NCBI GenBank assembly: GCA_035537875.1
Contig: DATLLJ010000060.1
Coordinates: forward strand, 124,001-188,000
From: DATLLJ01 sp035537875
GTDB taxonomy: Bacteria > Acidobacteriota > Vicinamibacteria > Vicinamibacterales > CAVVIG01
Length of the DNA stretch: 64,000 nucleotides
Direction of reading: 5' to 3'
This document shows, one piece after another, positions 1 to 9,082 of the stretch. Numbering within the stretch: position 1 is the first letter of the stretch; each line of letters starts with the position of its first letter. The notes below the pieces were generated by a model that saw only the letters and a program-made list of their open reading frames with translations, did not search any database and was not told where the DNA came from. The position numbers were made by a program, and so were the translations under genes.

Positions 1-20
1 GAGAGATGGACTTCTGATTC

Positions 21-1118
21 ATGTTATCTGACCGGATCTTCAATTTCTCGGCGGGCCCCGCCATGATGCCGGTCTCCGTCCTGGAAGAAATCCAGCGCGA
101 CTTGATTGCGCTTCCCGGCGTCGGCATGTCGGTCCTCGAGATCAGCCACCGCTCCCGCACGTTCGAGTCGATCCTGGCCGACACCGAGGCGTCCATCAGG
201 TCGCTGTCGGCCGTGCCGTCCAACTATCGCGTGCTGTTCGTCCAGGGCGGCGCCAGCCTCCAGTTCTCCATGGTGCCGATGAACTTCCTGCCCGCGTCAG
301 CGACAGCGGACTACATCGATGGCGGTTCCTGGGCCGACAAGGCCATCACGGAGGCCAGGAAGGTAGGCCGTGTCAACGTCGCGGCCAGCACGAAGGCCGA
401 GCGTTACGCGCGGATCCCGGCTGATTCTGAGTTGACGCTGACCCCGGACGCCGCCTACGTGCACATCACCTCGAACAACACGATAGAGGGCACTCAATAC
501 ACGCAGCTCCCCTCGGTGGGCTCGATCCCGCTCGTCGAGGACGCCTCGTCCGATCTCTTCAGCCGGCCGATTGACGTGTCGCGTCGCGCGCTGATCTACG
601 CCGGGGCGCAGAAGAACATGGGACCCGCCGGCGTGACGGTCGTGATCATTCGTGACGATCTCGTGGCGCAATCGGCGGCCAAGAAGGCGTCGCTGCCCAC
701 GATGCTCAACTATGCGGTCTACGCTGAAAACCGGTCGTTGTACAACACGCCGCCGGTGTTTGCGGTGTACGCCGTGGGCCTCGTGATGAGGTGGCTCGCA
801 GGCCAGGGGGGCCTCGAGGCCGTCGGGAGGCACAACCAGCGCAAGGCCGACAAGCTTTACGCGGCGATTGATCGAAGCGGTTTCTATCGTGGCACCGCGC
901 GGAAAGAGGATCGATCCCAGATGAACGTCACGTTCCGCATGCCAAGTGAGGATCTCGAGAAACGCTTCATCAAGGAATCCGTTGCCGCGGGGCTCGACGG
1001 ACTCGAAGGACATCGTTCGGTCGGGGGCATCCGGGCCTCCCTTTACAACGCCTTCCCCGAGCAGGGTGTGGACGCGCTGGTTTCGTTTATGAGTGAATTT
1101 GAGCGCCGAAACGGGTAA
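21..1118 (+). CDS. serC: phosphoserine aminotransferase
   Basis: 365-residue PLP enzyme of serine biosynthesis. It transfers an amino group from glutamate to 3-phosphohydroxypyruvate and may also serve pyridoxal phosphate synthesis. The N-terminus reads NFSAGPAMMP, typical of SerC. The glycine-rich phosphate-binding stretch FVQGGASLQF follows near residue 75, and the PLP lysine lies in YAGAQKNMGPAG near residue 195. The length matches the family. The ATG at 21 is the first in frame and gives the expected N-terminus; no strong ribosome binding site is visible. The gene may belong to an operon that begins left of the window, and no serA is in view. Confidence 0.95.
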   Translation: MLSDRIFNFSAGPAMMPVSVLEEIQRDLIALPGVGMSVLEISHRSRTFESILADTEASIRSLSAVPSNYRVLFVQGGASLQFSMVPMNFLPASATADYIDGGSWADKAITEARKVGRVNVAASTKAERYARIPADSELTLTPDAAYVHITSNNTIEGTQYTQLPSVGSIPLVEDASSDLFSRPIDVSRRALIYAGAQKNMGPAGVTVVIIRDDLVAQSAAKKASLPTMLNYAVYAENRSLYNTPPVFAVYAVGLVMRWLAGQGGLEAVGRHNQRKADKLYAAIDRSGFYRGTARKEDRSQMNVTFRMPSEDLEKRFIKESVAAGLDGLEGHRSVGGIRASLYNAFPEQGVDALVSFMSEFERRNG

Positions 1119-1228
1119 AGAAGGGCCAGACCGCGACGGGTTCCTGTGATATCATCTCCTGTTTCCGGTCGGCGCTCCCCCCTTGGTATCAACGGGTTAC
1201 CCCATGTTTACGCTCTGGAGGTAGACGC

Positions 1229-1963
1229 GTGCTCGGTTCGCTAATTTTGAGTCTTGTGGTCGCCACTGTCCTGATTCAGGTCGCGGTGTTCGGGACGACG
1301 ATTTACCTGCATCGCACAGCCACGCATCGGGCATTGACCCTCCACCCCGCCGTGGCGTGGGTATTTCGGTTTTCCCTGTGGCTCACGACCGGCCTGTCGA
1401 CCAAAGAATGGGTGGCAGTACACCGGAAGCATCACGCGTTTACAGACGAGGAAGGCGATCCTCACAGTCCCTATCTCATGGGATTCTGGTCCGTGCAGCT
1501 CGGCAACGTGTTTCATTACCTCAAGGAAGCGCGCAACCCGGCCATTGTCGAGAAGTACGCACGCGACATCACGGACGATTGGTCAGAAAGGGTGCTCTTC
1601 CGTCACGGCACCCTGGGACTGGCCACTGGCGTCACCGCCCTCTGTCTTCTGATAGGGATCGGCCCCGCGCTTCTGGCGGCCGGCATTCACGCGTTCATGT
1701 ACGTGTTCGTGCTCTCCTCGTCGATAAACGGGCTGTGCCATCAAGTGGGTTACAAGAACTTCGAGAACACCGCCACCAACCTGCGGTTGCTCGCGCTGGT
1801 GACCGGCGGCGAGGGGCTGCACAACAATCATCACGGGTTCCCTCGGAGCCCGAAGTTCAGCTGGCGGCCGAGTGAATTCGATCCCGCCTGGCCCATCATC
1901 AAGCTCCTCATCATGATGGGGCTGGCAACTCCCAGCAAGACGATCGACGAGATCGCCGCCTAG
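1229..1963 (+). CDS. fatty acid desaturase (acyl-CoA/acyl-lipid delta-9 type)
   Basis: 244-residue membrane di-iron desaturase that introduces a cis double bond into an acyl chain. Three histidine boxes are visible: HRTATHR near residue 27, HRKHH near residue 63 with GDPHSP after it, and HNNHH near residue 199. Hydrophobic segments at residues 1-25, 37-55 and around 125-165 flank them, matching the short bacterial stearoyl-CoA-desaturase layout. The start is GTG, chosen because GGAGG lies at 1216-1220, eight bases upstream. The last four bases overlap the 3' end of the convergent nucleotidyltransferase gene. Confidence 0.9.
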   Translation: MLGSLILSLVVATVLIQVAVFGTTIYLHRTATHRALTLHPAVAWVFRFSLWLTTGLSTKEWVAVHRKHHAFTDEEGDPHSPYLMGFWSVQLGNVFHYLKEARNPAIVEKYARDITDDWSERVLFRHGTLGLATGVTALCLLIGIGPALLAAGIHAFMYVFVLSSSINGLCHQVGYKNFENTATNLRLLALVTGGEGLHNNHHGFPRSPKFSWRPSEFDPAWPIIKLLIMMGLATPSKTIDEIAA

Positions 1964-3261
1964 GATCCGACCGGCCGAATCGGCGGACGGCGGCGCCGTC
2001 GCCGGCGCCTGCGACGATGCGGTCCAGGTGCTGGCGTTTCTGCCGCGCTCGAGACCTCGCCTTCCTTCCCGTCCGGGGCTTCCGCGAGCACTGTTTTCCA
2101 GTGTCCCACGAGGTCCGGGGCTTCCCCGTGGATCTCCAGCCAGGTCAACGCTTCGAGGAACAGGCTTCGATGGACGAGTGCGCGCTGCGCGCGCCGGCTG
2201 GCGCCGACATCCCGCAGACGGCGTTGGAGGGCGAGAATCTGACGCAGCCGTTCGATATCGCGTCTCGCCAGCGGCAGCGCCCCCAGCCTGGGCGCGTCCT
2301 GAGTGGAGCCCGGAACGTGATCTCTGGACCTGCCTCCCGCAACCGATGTCCCAAGTGGAACGAGCAACGATCCGAGCAGAATCGCGTTGGTCAGCGTGTC
2401 GGGAATCGACTCGAACCGGTGTCGGTAGCTGTCGAGGGCTGAGAGCGATCGCCACAGTGGATCGGTCGCGCCGCGGTGGAGTTCGGTTGAAATCGGCTCC
2501 AGCAGGCCGACCTCGGCCAGCATGCGGAACGTTCTCTCGGACGCTCCGGCGCGGAGAATCTTGTAGTACTCCTCCAGCAGGCGTGGAGCCGAGCTCTGCG
2601 CGATTTCCTGCCGGTAGGTTCGAATCGCGTCGAGCACCGGCTCATCGATCGTGAACTGGAGCCTCGCCGCCAGCGCGATCGCGCGCAACATCCGGACGGG
2701 ATCCTCGCGGAGCCGGACTTCCGGGTTGCCAATCGACCGGACTACACCGGCCCGAAGATCCTCGAGGCCGCCGACGTAGTCGATGATGGAGAAGGTCGCG
2801 ATGTCGTACGCCAGCGCGTTGATGGTGAAGTCGCGGCGGAACGCGTCCTCCTCAGGTGTGCCGAAGGTGTTGTCGTGATGAATCAGATGCTCGCCTTCCG
2901 GGGTGCTGGGATCAGGCGCCGGGACACCGTCCTGGACGACTTCTTCTCCCGGTTGGAGCTGACGTCTGAACGTGGCGACTTCGATGACCTTCGGCCCGAA
3001 CCTCACGTGCGCGAGTCGGAATCGCCGGCCGATGATCCAGCAGTTGCGAAAGAGCTTCTTGACCTGGTACGGGTGGGCGGACGTTCCGATATCAAAATCC
3101 TTTGGACGCCGGCCGAGCAGCAGATCGCGGACGCTCCCGCCGACCAAGTACGCAACGTGATCGAACTGTCGGAGTCGGTACAGGACTTTGAGTGCGTCGG
3201 GATCAATGTCGCGGCGCGAGATCGGGTGCTCGGCGCGCGGAATGATCCTCGGTACGACCAC
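1960..3261 (-). CDS. pcnB: poly(A) polymerase / CCA-adding-type nucleotidyltransferase
   Basis: 433-residue class II nucleotidyltransferase. The catalytic core YLVGGSVRDLLLGRRPKDFD, with its DxD metal-binding pair, sits at residues 38-57. It is followed by the family's FRNCWIIGRRFRLAHV stretch and the RRDFTINALAYD motif. These features fit PcnB, which adds 3' poly(A) tails to RNA, better than a tRNA-CCA enzyme, but sequence alone does not fully separate the two. The C-terminus is a run of about ten arginines ending PPIRPVGS, probably an RNA-binding tail. The start is GTG. The gene is divergent from the secreted-protein gene at 3355. Confidence 0.87.
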   Translation of the reverse strand: MVVPRIIPRAEHPISRRDIDPDALKVLYRLRQFDHVAYLVGGSVRDLLLGRRPKDFDIGTSAHPYQVKKLFRNCWIIGRRFRLAHVRFGPKVIEVATFRRQLQPGEEVVQDGVPAPDPSTPEGEHLIHHDNTFGTPEEDAFRRDFTINALAYDIATFSIIDYVGGLEDLRAGVVRSIGNPEVRLREDPVRMLRAIALAARLQFTIDEPVLDAIRTYRQEIAQSSAPRLLEEYYKILRAGASERTFRMLAEVGLLEPISTELHRGATDPLWRSLSALDSYRHRFESIPDTLTNAILLGSLLVPLGTSVAGGRSRDHVPGSTQDAPRLGALPLARRDIERLRQILALQRRLRDVGASRRAQRALVHRSLFLEALTWLEIHGEAPDLVGHWKTVLAEAPDGKEGEVSSAAETPAPGPHRRRRRRRRRRPPIRPVGS

Positions 3262-3354
3262 GTTGGCATTGTACCAAACGGTCGAATAATGACCGATAAG
3301 AACCGATGTACCAACGAGATAGAGCCATCACAACGGTATGGTACCATCGGCCCG

Positions 3355-4155
3355 ATGGGCCGTGCGGGGTTGACCGCTCTCTTTCTCGTCTGGTCATGGG
3401 CCGGCGTTCGCGCCCAGGAGCCTGCCGACCTTCTCACTCAGGCCCGCGTTTTGTACAACGAAGGACGGTTCGAGGCGGCGGTCGACGCGGCCGAGCGCGC
3501 GCGAGTCACCCCGGCTCTGGTCGATCGAGCGGATCTCATCGCTGCCCGGGCGTTTCTCGAGCGATACCGCGAAACCGTGGCCATCAAAGATCTCACGAGC
3601 GCCCGCGACCGGCTGCGGCGCATCAATCCGCAAAGCTTCGACGCCCGCGAGCGAGCGGAATTCATCGTCGGCCTCGGTGAGACGCTCTATTTCGACGGCT
3701 CGTTCGGAGCCGCTGCCGATCTGCTGCAATTGGTGCTCGAGGGCGGCAGCAGTACGCTCGATCCCGAGGCGCGCGAGCGGGTGCTCGACTGGTGGGCGAT
3801 CGCCGTCGATCGCGAGGCATGGACGAAATCGTTCGCGGAACAGCAGGTTTTCTATGAACGCATCCGCGATCGGATGCGTGGCGAGTTGAACGTTCGTCCC
3901 GAAAGCCCGACTGCGGGATATTGGGCCGCCTCTGCCGCCCGCTCCCAGGGAGACATCAATGGAGCGTGGGACGCCGCCGAGGCGGGCTGGGTCCGTGCCG
4001 TCCTGGCGAAGGATCGCGGCGCTCAGTTGCGTGCCGCTCTCGATCAGATCATGTTGCTCGCCATCGTTCCCGAGCGGGCGCGGGCGCTTGGGCAGTCAGA
4101 GGAAGAATTGCGCCTGATGTGGGAGCAGTTCAAGGAACTGTGGAAGGAAGACTAG
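3355..4155 (+). CDS. secreted helical-repeat protein of unknown function
   Basis: 266 residues. It begins MGRAGLTALFLVWSWAGVRAQ, a signal peptide with likely cleavage after VRA, so the product is exported. The mature part is alanine- and arginine-rich, almost entirely helical in composition, and resembles degenerate TPR repeats (for example LYNEGRFEAAVDAAERA and FDGSFGAAADLL). No catalytic motif is seen. The reading frame is open for 160 codons further upstream, but that part is antisense to pcnB; the ATG at 3355 is the first start followed by a signal peptide. The 3' end overlaps the convergent DinB gene by 26 bases. Confidence 0.75.
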   Translation: MGRAGLTALFLVWSWAGVRAQEPADLLTQARVLYNEGRFEAAVDAAERARVTPALVDRADLIAARAFLERYRETVAIKDLTSARDRLRRINPQSFDARERAEFIVGLGETLYFDGSFGAAADLLQLVLEGGSSTLDPEARERVLDWWAIAVDREAWTKSFAEQQVFYERIRDRMRGELNVRPESPTAGYWAASAARSQGDINGAWDAAEAGWVRAVLAKDRGAQLRAALDQIMLLAIVPERARALGQSEEELRLMWEQFKELWKED

Positions 4156-4663
4156 TGCTCTGAACGATGCGTGCCGTGACGAGCAGCTGTCCGACGTGGC
4201 GCTGTGTGTGCTCGGCGGCATGGACCATCAGGCCAAGAACCGTGGACGGAAGCTGGTTGCGCCCCACCGTCCGCGGCTCGCGCAGCGTGCCTTCATCGGT
4301 GCGTCGCAGCTCCTCGACGGTGCGATCCACTTCCCGGTGAAAAGCGTCAATCAGCTCTCGCGAGGTGACGTGATCGTGACGCGGCTTTTCTTCCGTCCTG
4401 AGCGCGTCCAGTTGAACCGGATCGAGCGACTCCCCGCGGGCATAGGTGAAGAGACGGTTCAGCACACCTGAGAGATGCTGCAGGTGAAAGCCGACGGACG
4501 CGACACCCGCAGGACGTTCCCAGAGCTTCGGATCGGGGAAGTTGAGCAGGATTGCTTCCACTTCCTCCCCCGCCTGCAGCAATGCGTGTGCGACAGGTTG
4601 AAGCGCTGCGGGGACGCCGGGAACAGGTCCCCGCAGCCACACTTCAGGACGCGAATTCGCCAT
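4130..4663 (-). CDS. DinB-family protein
   Basis: 177-residue four-helix-bundle protein of the DinB/YfiT group, whose members are metal-binding and often thiol-linked. Candidate metal histidines lie in HLQHLSGVLNRLF and in VHAAEHTQRHVGQLL near the C-terminus, the usual HxxxH arrangement. The substrate is unknown. The ATG at 4663 (MANSRPEVW) is preferred to an upstream in-frame start because that extension would overlap the preceding peptidase gene. It follows that gene by 29 bases and is probably the last gene of a polA - peptidase - DinB transcript. Confidence 0.75.
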   Translation of the reverse strand: MANSRPEVWLRGPVPGVPAALQPVAHALLQAGEEVEAILLNFPDPKLWERPAGVASVGFHLQHLSGVLNRLFTYARGESLDPVQLDALRTEEKPRHDHVTSRELIDAFHREVDRTVEELRRTDEGTLREPRTVGRNQLPSTVLGLMVHAAEHTQRHVGQLLVTARIVQSTSLPSTVP

Positions 4664-4692
4664 CTGTCTTGGGGCAGGATCCGCTTCGCGTT

Positions 4693-6324
4693 CTAAGGAC
4701 CGACCTGGCCGACAAACCTGCGGAAGAAGCTGTCGGTGTTCCATTGTGGGCGGTCCGCGCGATTCGCCACGGCGGCGACAACGTCGACGTACAGCCGGTT
4801 GAAATCCGCGGCGGCCTTGAAATCGACGGGCTGGCTCAGATCGTCGGACGGCGCGTGGTAGCGCTCCGTGCGCCAGCGCTTGACGATCTCGTGCTCGGGG
4901 GAGTCTCTGTCGAAGCCCGCTTTCAGCGAGAGCGCCGGAATGCCGCGCCTGATGAAGCTGTACTGGTCGCTGCGGACGAAGGCGTTCCGCTCCGGCTCGG
5001 GGTCGCTGAGCACCCTGATGCCGAGCGGCTCAGCCGCCCGCCGGAGATCGCCCGCCAAATCGGATTCCTCGAGTCCCTGCACGATGACGCTGCGAAGGGG
5101 GAAGAGCGGAAGGAACATGTCGGTGTTCAGGTTGGCGACCACGCCACCAGGGCGACCCGCCAGCCCGGCCGGCCGCGGCGCCGCCGGGGGAAGCGACGGG
5201 TGCGCGGCGAAATAGCGCGAGCCCAGCAGCCCTTTTTCTTCGGCGGTCACGGCCAGAAAGACAATCGACCGCTTCAGTGGACGGCCCGACGCGCGGATCG
5301 CAGCGGCGGTCTCAATCAGCGTGGCGATACCCGCGCCGTTGTCCATCGCGCCGTTGAAGATACGGTCGCCGTTGACGGGCGCTCCAACGCCGAGATGGTC
5401 GAGATGCGCGCTCAAGACGACGTACTGGTCCTTCAAAGCCGCGTCCGATCCCGGGAGGATGCCGACGACGTTCTGTGATTCGATGTCTTGTGTGGCGGTG
5501 GCAACCGTCGCGCGAACCGTCGCGGGAATCGGAAATCTCGGCAGCGGCTGTCCCTTATCCGCCTCGGCGAGTATTTCCTTGAACGAATGGCCCGAGCCGG
5601 CGAAGAACTTCTCCGCCCGCGCCGGATTGACCGTGATGCTCAGCTGCTGTCCGACGGTTTCATCGAGCGTGGGATCGACGAGCGTCACGGACGGGAGAAG
5701 CCGCGCGGACATCGAGCGCTCCCAGGGAATATCCATTCCCCGTGGGTTGGCGATCGCGATGACCCCGATGGCGCCGGTCTCCTTCAGGATGCTCCATCGC
5801 ACCGACTGGTAATGCGCGAGAAGCGGCCCCGGTATGTGCGAAGGCCCTCCGGTCAGCAGCAGCACGACTTTGCCTCGGAGATCCAGCCCGGCCAGATCGT
5901 CGTAGTTCACCTCCGGCACGGTCAGGCCGTAGCCCGCGAACACGATCGGAGCGGTCACCGATGGTGCCGCGTCGATCCGCATGTTGAATGTCGCCTCGTC
6001 CCCGAGGACCACGGGTACGGTTCGGCCGTCTGTTTCGAGCGACAGGCCGGACTTGTCTTCGAGGATGCGGCGTGACCGAAAACGGACAGGTTGAAGATAG
6101 CCATCGAGCCCGCCCGGCTGCAGACCGTTGCGCTCGAACTGAGCCGCTACATATCGGGCCGCCTCGCGGTGTCCTTCGCTGCCCGCGTCGCGTCCTTGAA
6201 GACGATCGTCTGCGAGAAACGTGACGTGCGCCCACCAGCGGTCCGCTTCGTCAGCCGCCACGAGCGTGACGGCCATCAGTCCCACGGCCGACACGGCAAC
6301 CAGGAGCGCGAGCCGTCTCTTCAT
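4693..6324 (-). CDS. secreted M28-family zinc aminopeptidase with PA domain
   Basis: 543 residues with a signal peptide (MKRRLALLVAVSAVGLMAVTLVAA). A protease-associated (PA) insert with VFAGYG and DLRGKVVLLLTGG spans about residues 135-250. The M28 domain carries the zinc ligands in SAHLDHLG, GAMDNGAG and TAEEKGLLG, with a later conserved D and H in the GxSDH-like region (VRSDQYSF). It probably cleaves N-terminal residues from peptides outside the cytoplasm. Start ATG at 6324. It lies 14 bases after polA and likely shares its transcript, although the two have no obvious functional link. Confidence 0.88.
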   Translation of the reverse strand: MKRRLALLVAVSAVGLMAVTLVAADEADRWWAHVTFLADDRLQGRDAGSEGHREAARYVAAQFERNGLQPGGLDGYLQPVRFRSRRILEDKSGLSLETDGRTVPVVLGDEATFNMRIDAAPSVTAPIVFAGYGLTVPEVNYDDLAGLDLRGKVVLLLTGGPSHIPGPLLAHYQSVRWSILKETGAIGVIAIANPRGMDIPWERSMSARLLPSVTLVDPTLDETVGQQLSITVNPARAEKFFAGSGHSFKEILAEADKGQPLPRFPIPATVRATVATATQDIESQNVVGILPGSDAALKDQYVVLSAHLDHLGVGAPVNGDRIFNGAMDNGAGIATLIETAAAIRASGRPLKRSIVFLAVTAEEKGLLGSRYFAAHPSLPPAAPRPAGLAGRPGGVVANLNTDMFLPLFPLRSVIVQGLEESDLAGDLRRAAEPLGIRVLSDPEPERNAFVRSDQYSFIRRGIPALSLKAGFDRDSPEHEIVKRWRTERYHAPSDDLSQPVDFKAAADFNRLYVDVVAAVANRADRPQWNTDSFFRRFVGQVGP

Positions 6325-6338
6325 GTAGCTACCCTACA

Positions 6339-9032
6339 TCAATGCTTTGCGTCTTTCCAGTTGGCGCCGATTCCCACATCCACCGTCAGCGGCACCTTCA
6401 GTTGTGCGGCCGATTCCATGCGCTCGCGGATGAGGGAGGCGAGCGTTTCGGCCCTGGCCGCCGGGACCTCGAAGAGCAGCTCGTCATGGACGGTGAGAAT
6501 CATTCGCGCGTCGGCGTCCGCTGCGAGCGCCGCATGCACCAGCAGCATGGCTCGTTTCATGATGTCGGCGGCTGTGCCCTGGATCGGCATGTTCACCGCC
6601 TCGCGCTCGGCGGCCGAGCGCCGCTGGAAGTCCCGACTGGTCAATTCTGGCACCAGGCGTCGCCGGCCGTACAGCGTCCTCACCACCCCCGTTCGCCGGG
6701 CCTCCTCCAGCGTCCGGTCGATGAACGCGCGAACGCGCGGGAAGCCTGCGAAGTACCTGTCGATGAATTCCTGCGCGGCCTGAGGGGTGACGTTGATGTC
6801 TTTCGCCAGCGTGAATGGCGTCTTACCGTAGAGGACGGCGTAGTTGACCATCTTGGCCGTCGCGCGCAGCTGGTGGGCGTCGCGGCCGCTGTTGGAGCCG
6901 AACAGACGCTGAGCCGTCTGCTCGTGGAAGTCGGCGCCCCGCTGAAACGCCTCGATGAGCACGTCCTCCTCGGCGAGATGGGCGAGCACGCGGAACTCGA
7001 TCTGCGAGTAGTCTGCTGAAATGAGCACGTATCCCGGCGCGGCGATGAACGCGCGGCGGATTTCGCGGCCGACCTCGGTTCGAATGGGGATGTTCTGAAG
7101 GTTCGGATCGCTGCTGCTGAGCCGCCCGGTTGCCGCGACCGCCTGGTTGAAGCACGTATGAACGCGTCCAGTCGCGGGATTGACCAGCTGCGGAAGCGCG
7201 TCGATGTACGTCCCCTTGAGCTTCATCAACGCGCGCCATTCCAGAATCCGACGGGGCAGATCGTGGGCGAGAGCGAGCTCTTCGAGGACTTCGACCGCTG
7301 TCGATGGTGCCTTGGACGTGCCCGTTTTCTTCAACACCGGGAGCCGGAGCTTCTCGAACAGCACGTCGGCGAGCTGTTTTGGCGACGCGATATTGAATTC
7401 GCAGCCGGCCACCGTATAAATCTCCTTCGTCCGCTGGGTGAGCTCTTGATCGAGACGCGCCGACTGTGCGGCCAGCGCCGGTCCGTCGAGAAGAACCCCG
7501 GCCTGTTCGACAGCGGCGAGGACGGGAATAAGGGGCTTCTCGAGCGTTTCGTAGACGTCGAGCAGCCGCTCCTGTTCGAGGAGCCCCCGGAGAATGGGCG
7601 CCAGCTGTCCTGCCAGGTCGGCGCGTTCGCCGGCATATTCGACGGCCGCTTCGACGGGCACATCGACGAGCGACACCGCTTTGACGCCTCGTCCGCAGAC
7701 GTCCTCTTCGGTGATCGCCTTATAGCTCGCATGCTCGAGCGCGAGATCTTCCAGCCGATGCGCTGAACGGGTCGCGTCGATGAGATAGCTTGCGATCATC
7801 GTGTCGATGTCGAGACCGCGAAGCGTCACCCCCTGTCGGGCGAGCAAGATGGCGTCGAACTTCAAATCGTGGCCGACCTTGATGACGCGCTCGTCTTCGA
7901 ACAGCGGCTTCAGCGCTCGCAGCACCGTCTCAATCGGCAATGAGGCGACGTTTCCCAGAGCGCGATGGCCGGTCGGGATGTAGTCCGCCTGGCGTGGAGC
8001 GTCCGACAGGGTGAGGCCGACGATGGAGGCGGTCATGGCGGACGGTCGGTCCGGAAGGACACGCAGCGCGAACCGGCCGGCTTGTCGCAGGCGGCCCGCG
8101 AGCGCATCCAGGCCCTCTTGGGTGCTGACGATCCGATAGGTCTTTTCGATGGTCTTGGCCGTGGGAGCGTACTCGGCGACCAGGGTTCGGAATCCGAGGG
8201 CATTGAAAATCTGGAAACAGCGCTCGGGAGACGCGCCGCCGTAGCGGAGCGCGTCTGGGTCGAACTCGACGGGGACATCGGTGCGAATGCGCGCCAGCTC
8301 ACGGCTCTGCCGCGCCGAATCGACGTTGGCGAGGAGCGGCGTGCGGTATCTCTTTTGAGGGAGTTCATTGGCGCGTGCCAGGAGGTTCTCGAGCGATCCG
8401 TACGTGGAGATGAGCTCGCGCGCACCTTTTTCACCGATGCCTGGCACTCCCTTGATGTTGTCGATGGTGTCGCCCATGAGGGCGAGCACGTCGACGACCT
8501 GATCCGGCGCGACGCCGAATCGCTGTTTGACGCCTTCCGCGTCGTACCACGTGCCCTCGTCGCGTGGATTGAACACCCGAATGCCGTCGCCCACCAGCTG
8601 GAAGAAGTCTTTGTCGCCGGTGACAATCACGACGTCGAATCCCTTTGCGGAAGCCTTCGCGGCGAGCGTGCCGATGACGTCGTCGGCCTCGTAGCGCTCG
8701 GACGTGAGAATCCGGACGCCGAGCGCTTCGCAGGCGGCGTGAACCATCGGAATCTGCTCGGCGAGCTCGTCGGGCATCGGTGCGCGGTTCGCTTTGTAGT
8801 CTGCCGCGAGCTCGTCGCGAAACGTTCTGCCCGGGAGATCGAATGACGCCGCGATGTACTCGGGCTTGTGTTCGCTCAGGAGCTTTCGGAGCATCGTCAC
8901 GAAGATGTAGACCGCCTGCGTCGGACGCCCTTGCGCGTTGCGCAGAAAGCCGCCTTCGGCCGTGCGAATGGGCGCGTGGAACGCGCGATACATCTGCGAG
9001 CTGCCGTCGATGAGATAGATCGTGGGCTTCAC
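6339..9032 (-). CDS. polA: DNA polymerase I with degenerate proofreading domain
   Basis: 897 residues. The N-terminal 5' nuclease (about 1-290) carries IYLIDGSSQMYRAF, and a helix-hairpin-helix PGIGEKGA follows near residue 205. A 3'-5' exonuclease fold occupies about 310-490. The polymerase domain follows, with DPNLQNIPIRT, ADYSQIEFRVLAH (catalytic Asp), KMVNYAVLYGK (O helix) and VHDELLFEV (second catalytic Asp). It fills gaps and removes RNA primers. In the exonuclease fold, E. coli DTE at 355-357 aligns with RVL and Asp501 aligns with Arg, so proofreading is probably lost. The O-helix position equivalent to E. coli Phe762 is Tyr. The start is GTG at 9032. Confidence 0.96.
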   Translation of the reverse strand: MKPTIYLIDGSSQMYRAFHAPIRTAEGGFLRNAQGRPTQAVYIFVTMLRKLLSEHKPEYIAASFDLPGRTFRDELAADYKANRAPMPDELAEQIPMVHAACEALGVRILTSERYEADDVIGTLAAKASAKGFDVVIVTGDKDFFQLVGDGIRVFNPRDEGTWYDAEGVKQRFGVAPDQVVDVLALMGDTIDNIKGVPGIGEKGARELISTYGSLENLLARANELPQKRYRTPLLANVDSARQSRELARIRTDVPVEFDPDALRYGGASPERCFQIFNALGFRTLVAEYAPTAKTIEKTYRIVSTQEGLDALAGRLRQAGRFALRVLPDRPSAMTASIVGLTLSDAPRQADYIPTGHRALGNVASLPIETVLRALKPLFEDERVIKVGHDLKFDAILLARQGVTLRGLDIDTMIASYLIDATRSAHRLEDLALEHASYKAITEEDVCGRGVKAVSLVDVPVEAAVEYAGERADLAGQLAPILRGLLEQERLLDVYETLEKPLIPVLAAVEQAGVLLDGPALAAQSARLDQELTQRTKEIYTVAGCEFNIASPKQLADVLFEKLRLPVLKKTGTSKAPSTAVEVLEELALAHDLPRRILEWRALMKLKGTYIDALPQLVNPATGRVHTCFNQAVAATGRLSSSDPNLQNIPIRTEVGREIRRAFIAAPGYVLISADYSQIEFRVLAHLAEEDVLIEAFQRGADFHEQTAQRLFGSNSGRDAHQLRATAKMVNYAVLYGKTPFTLAKDINVTPQAAQEFIDRYFAGFPRVRAFIDRTLEEARRTGVVRTLYGRRRLVPELTSRDFQRRSAAEREAVNMPIQGTAADIMKRAMLLVHAALAADADARMILTVHDELLFEVPAARAETLASLIRERMESAAQLKVPLTVDVGIGANWKDAKH

Positions 9033-9082
9033 GGCCGTCGAGGGAACGATGCAGGGAAACGTGTACTATATCATCTGCGGTC

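Noticed and set aside
4552..5478. 308-codon plus-strand ORF
   Set aside because: Antisense to the M28 peptidase; Arg/Ala/Asp-rich with no domain. Typical of high-GC shadow frames.
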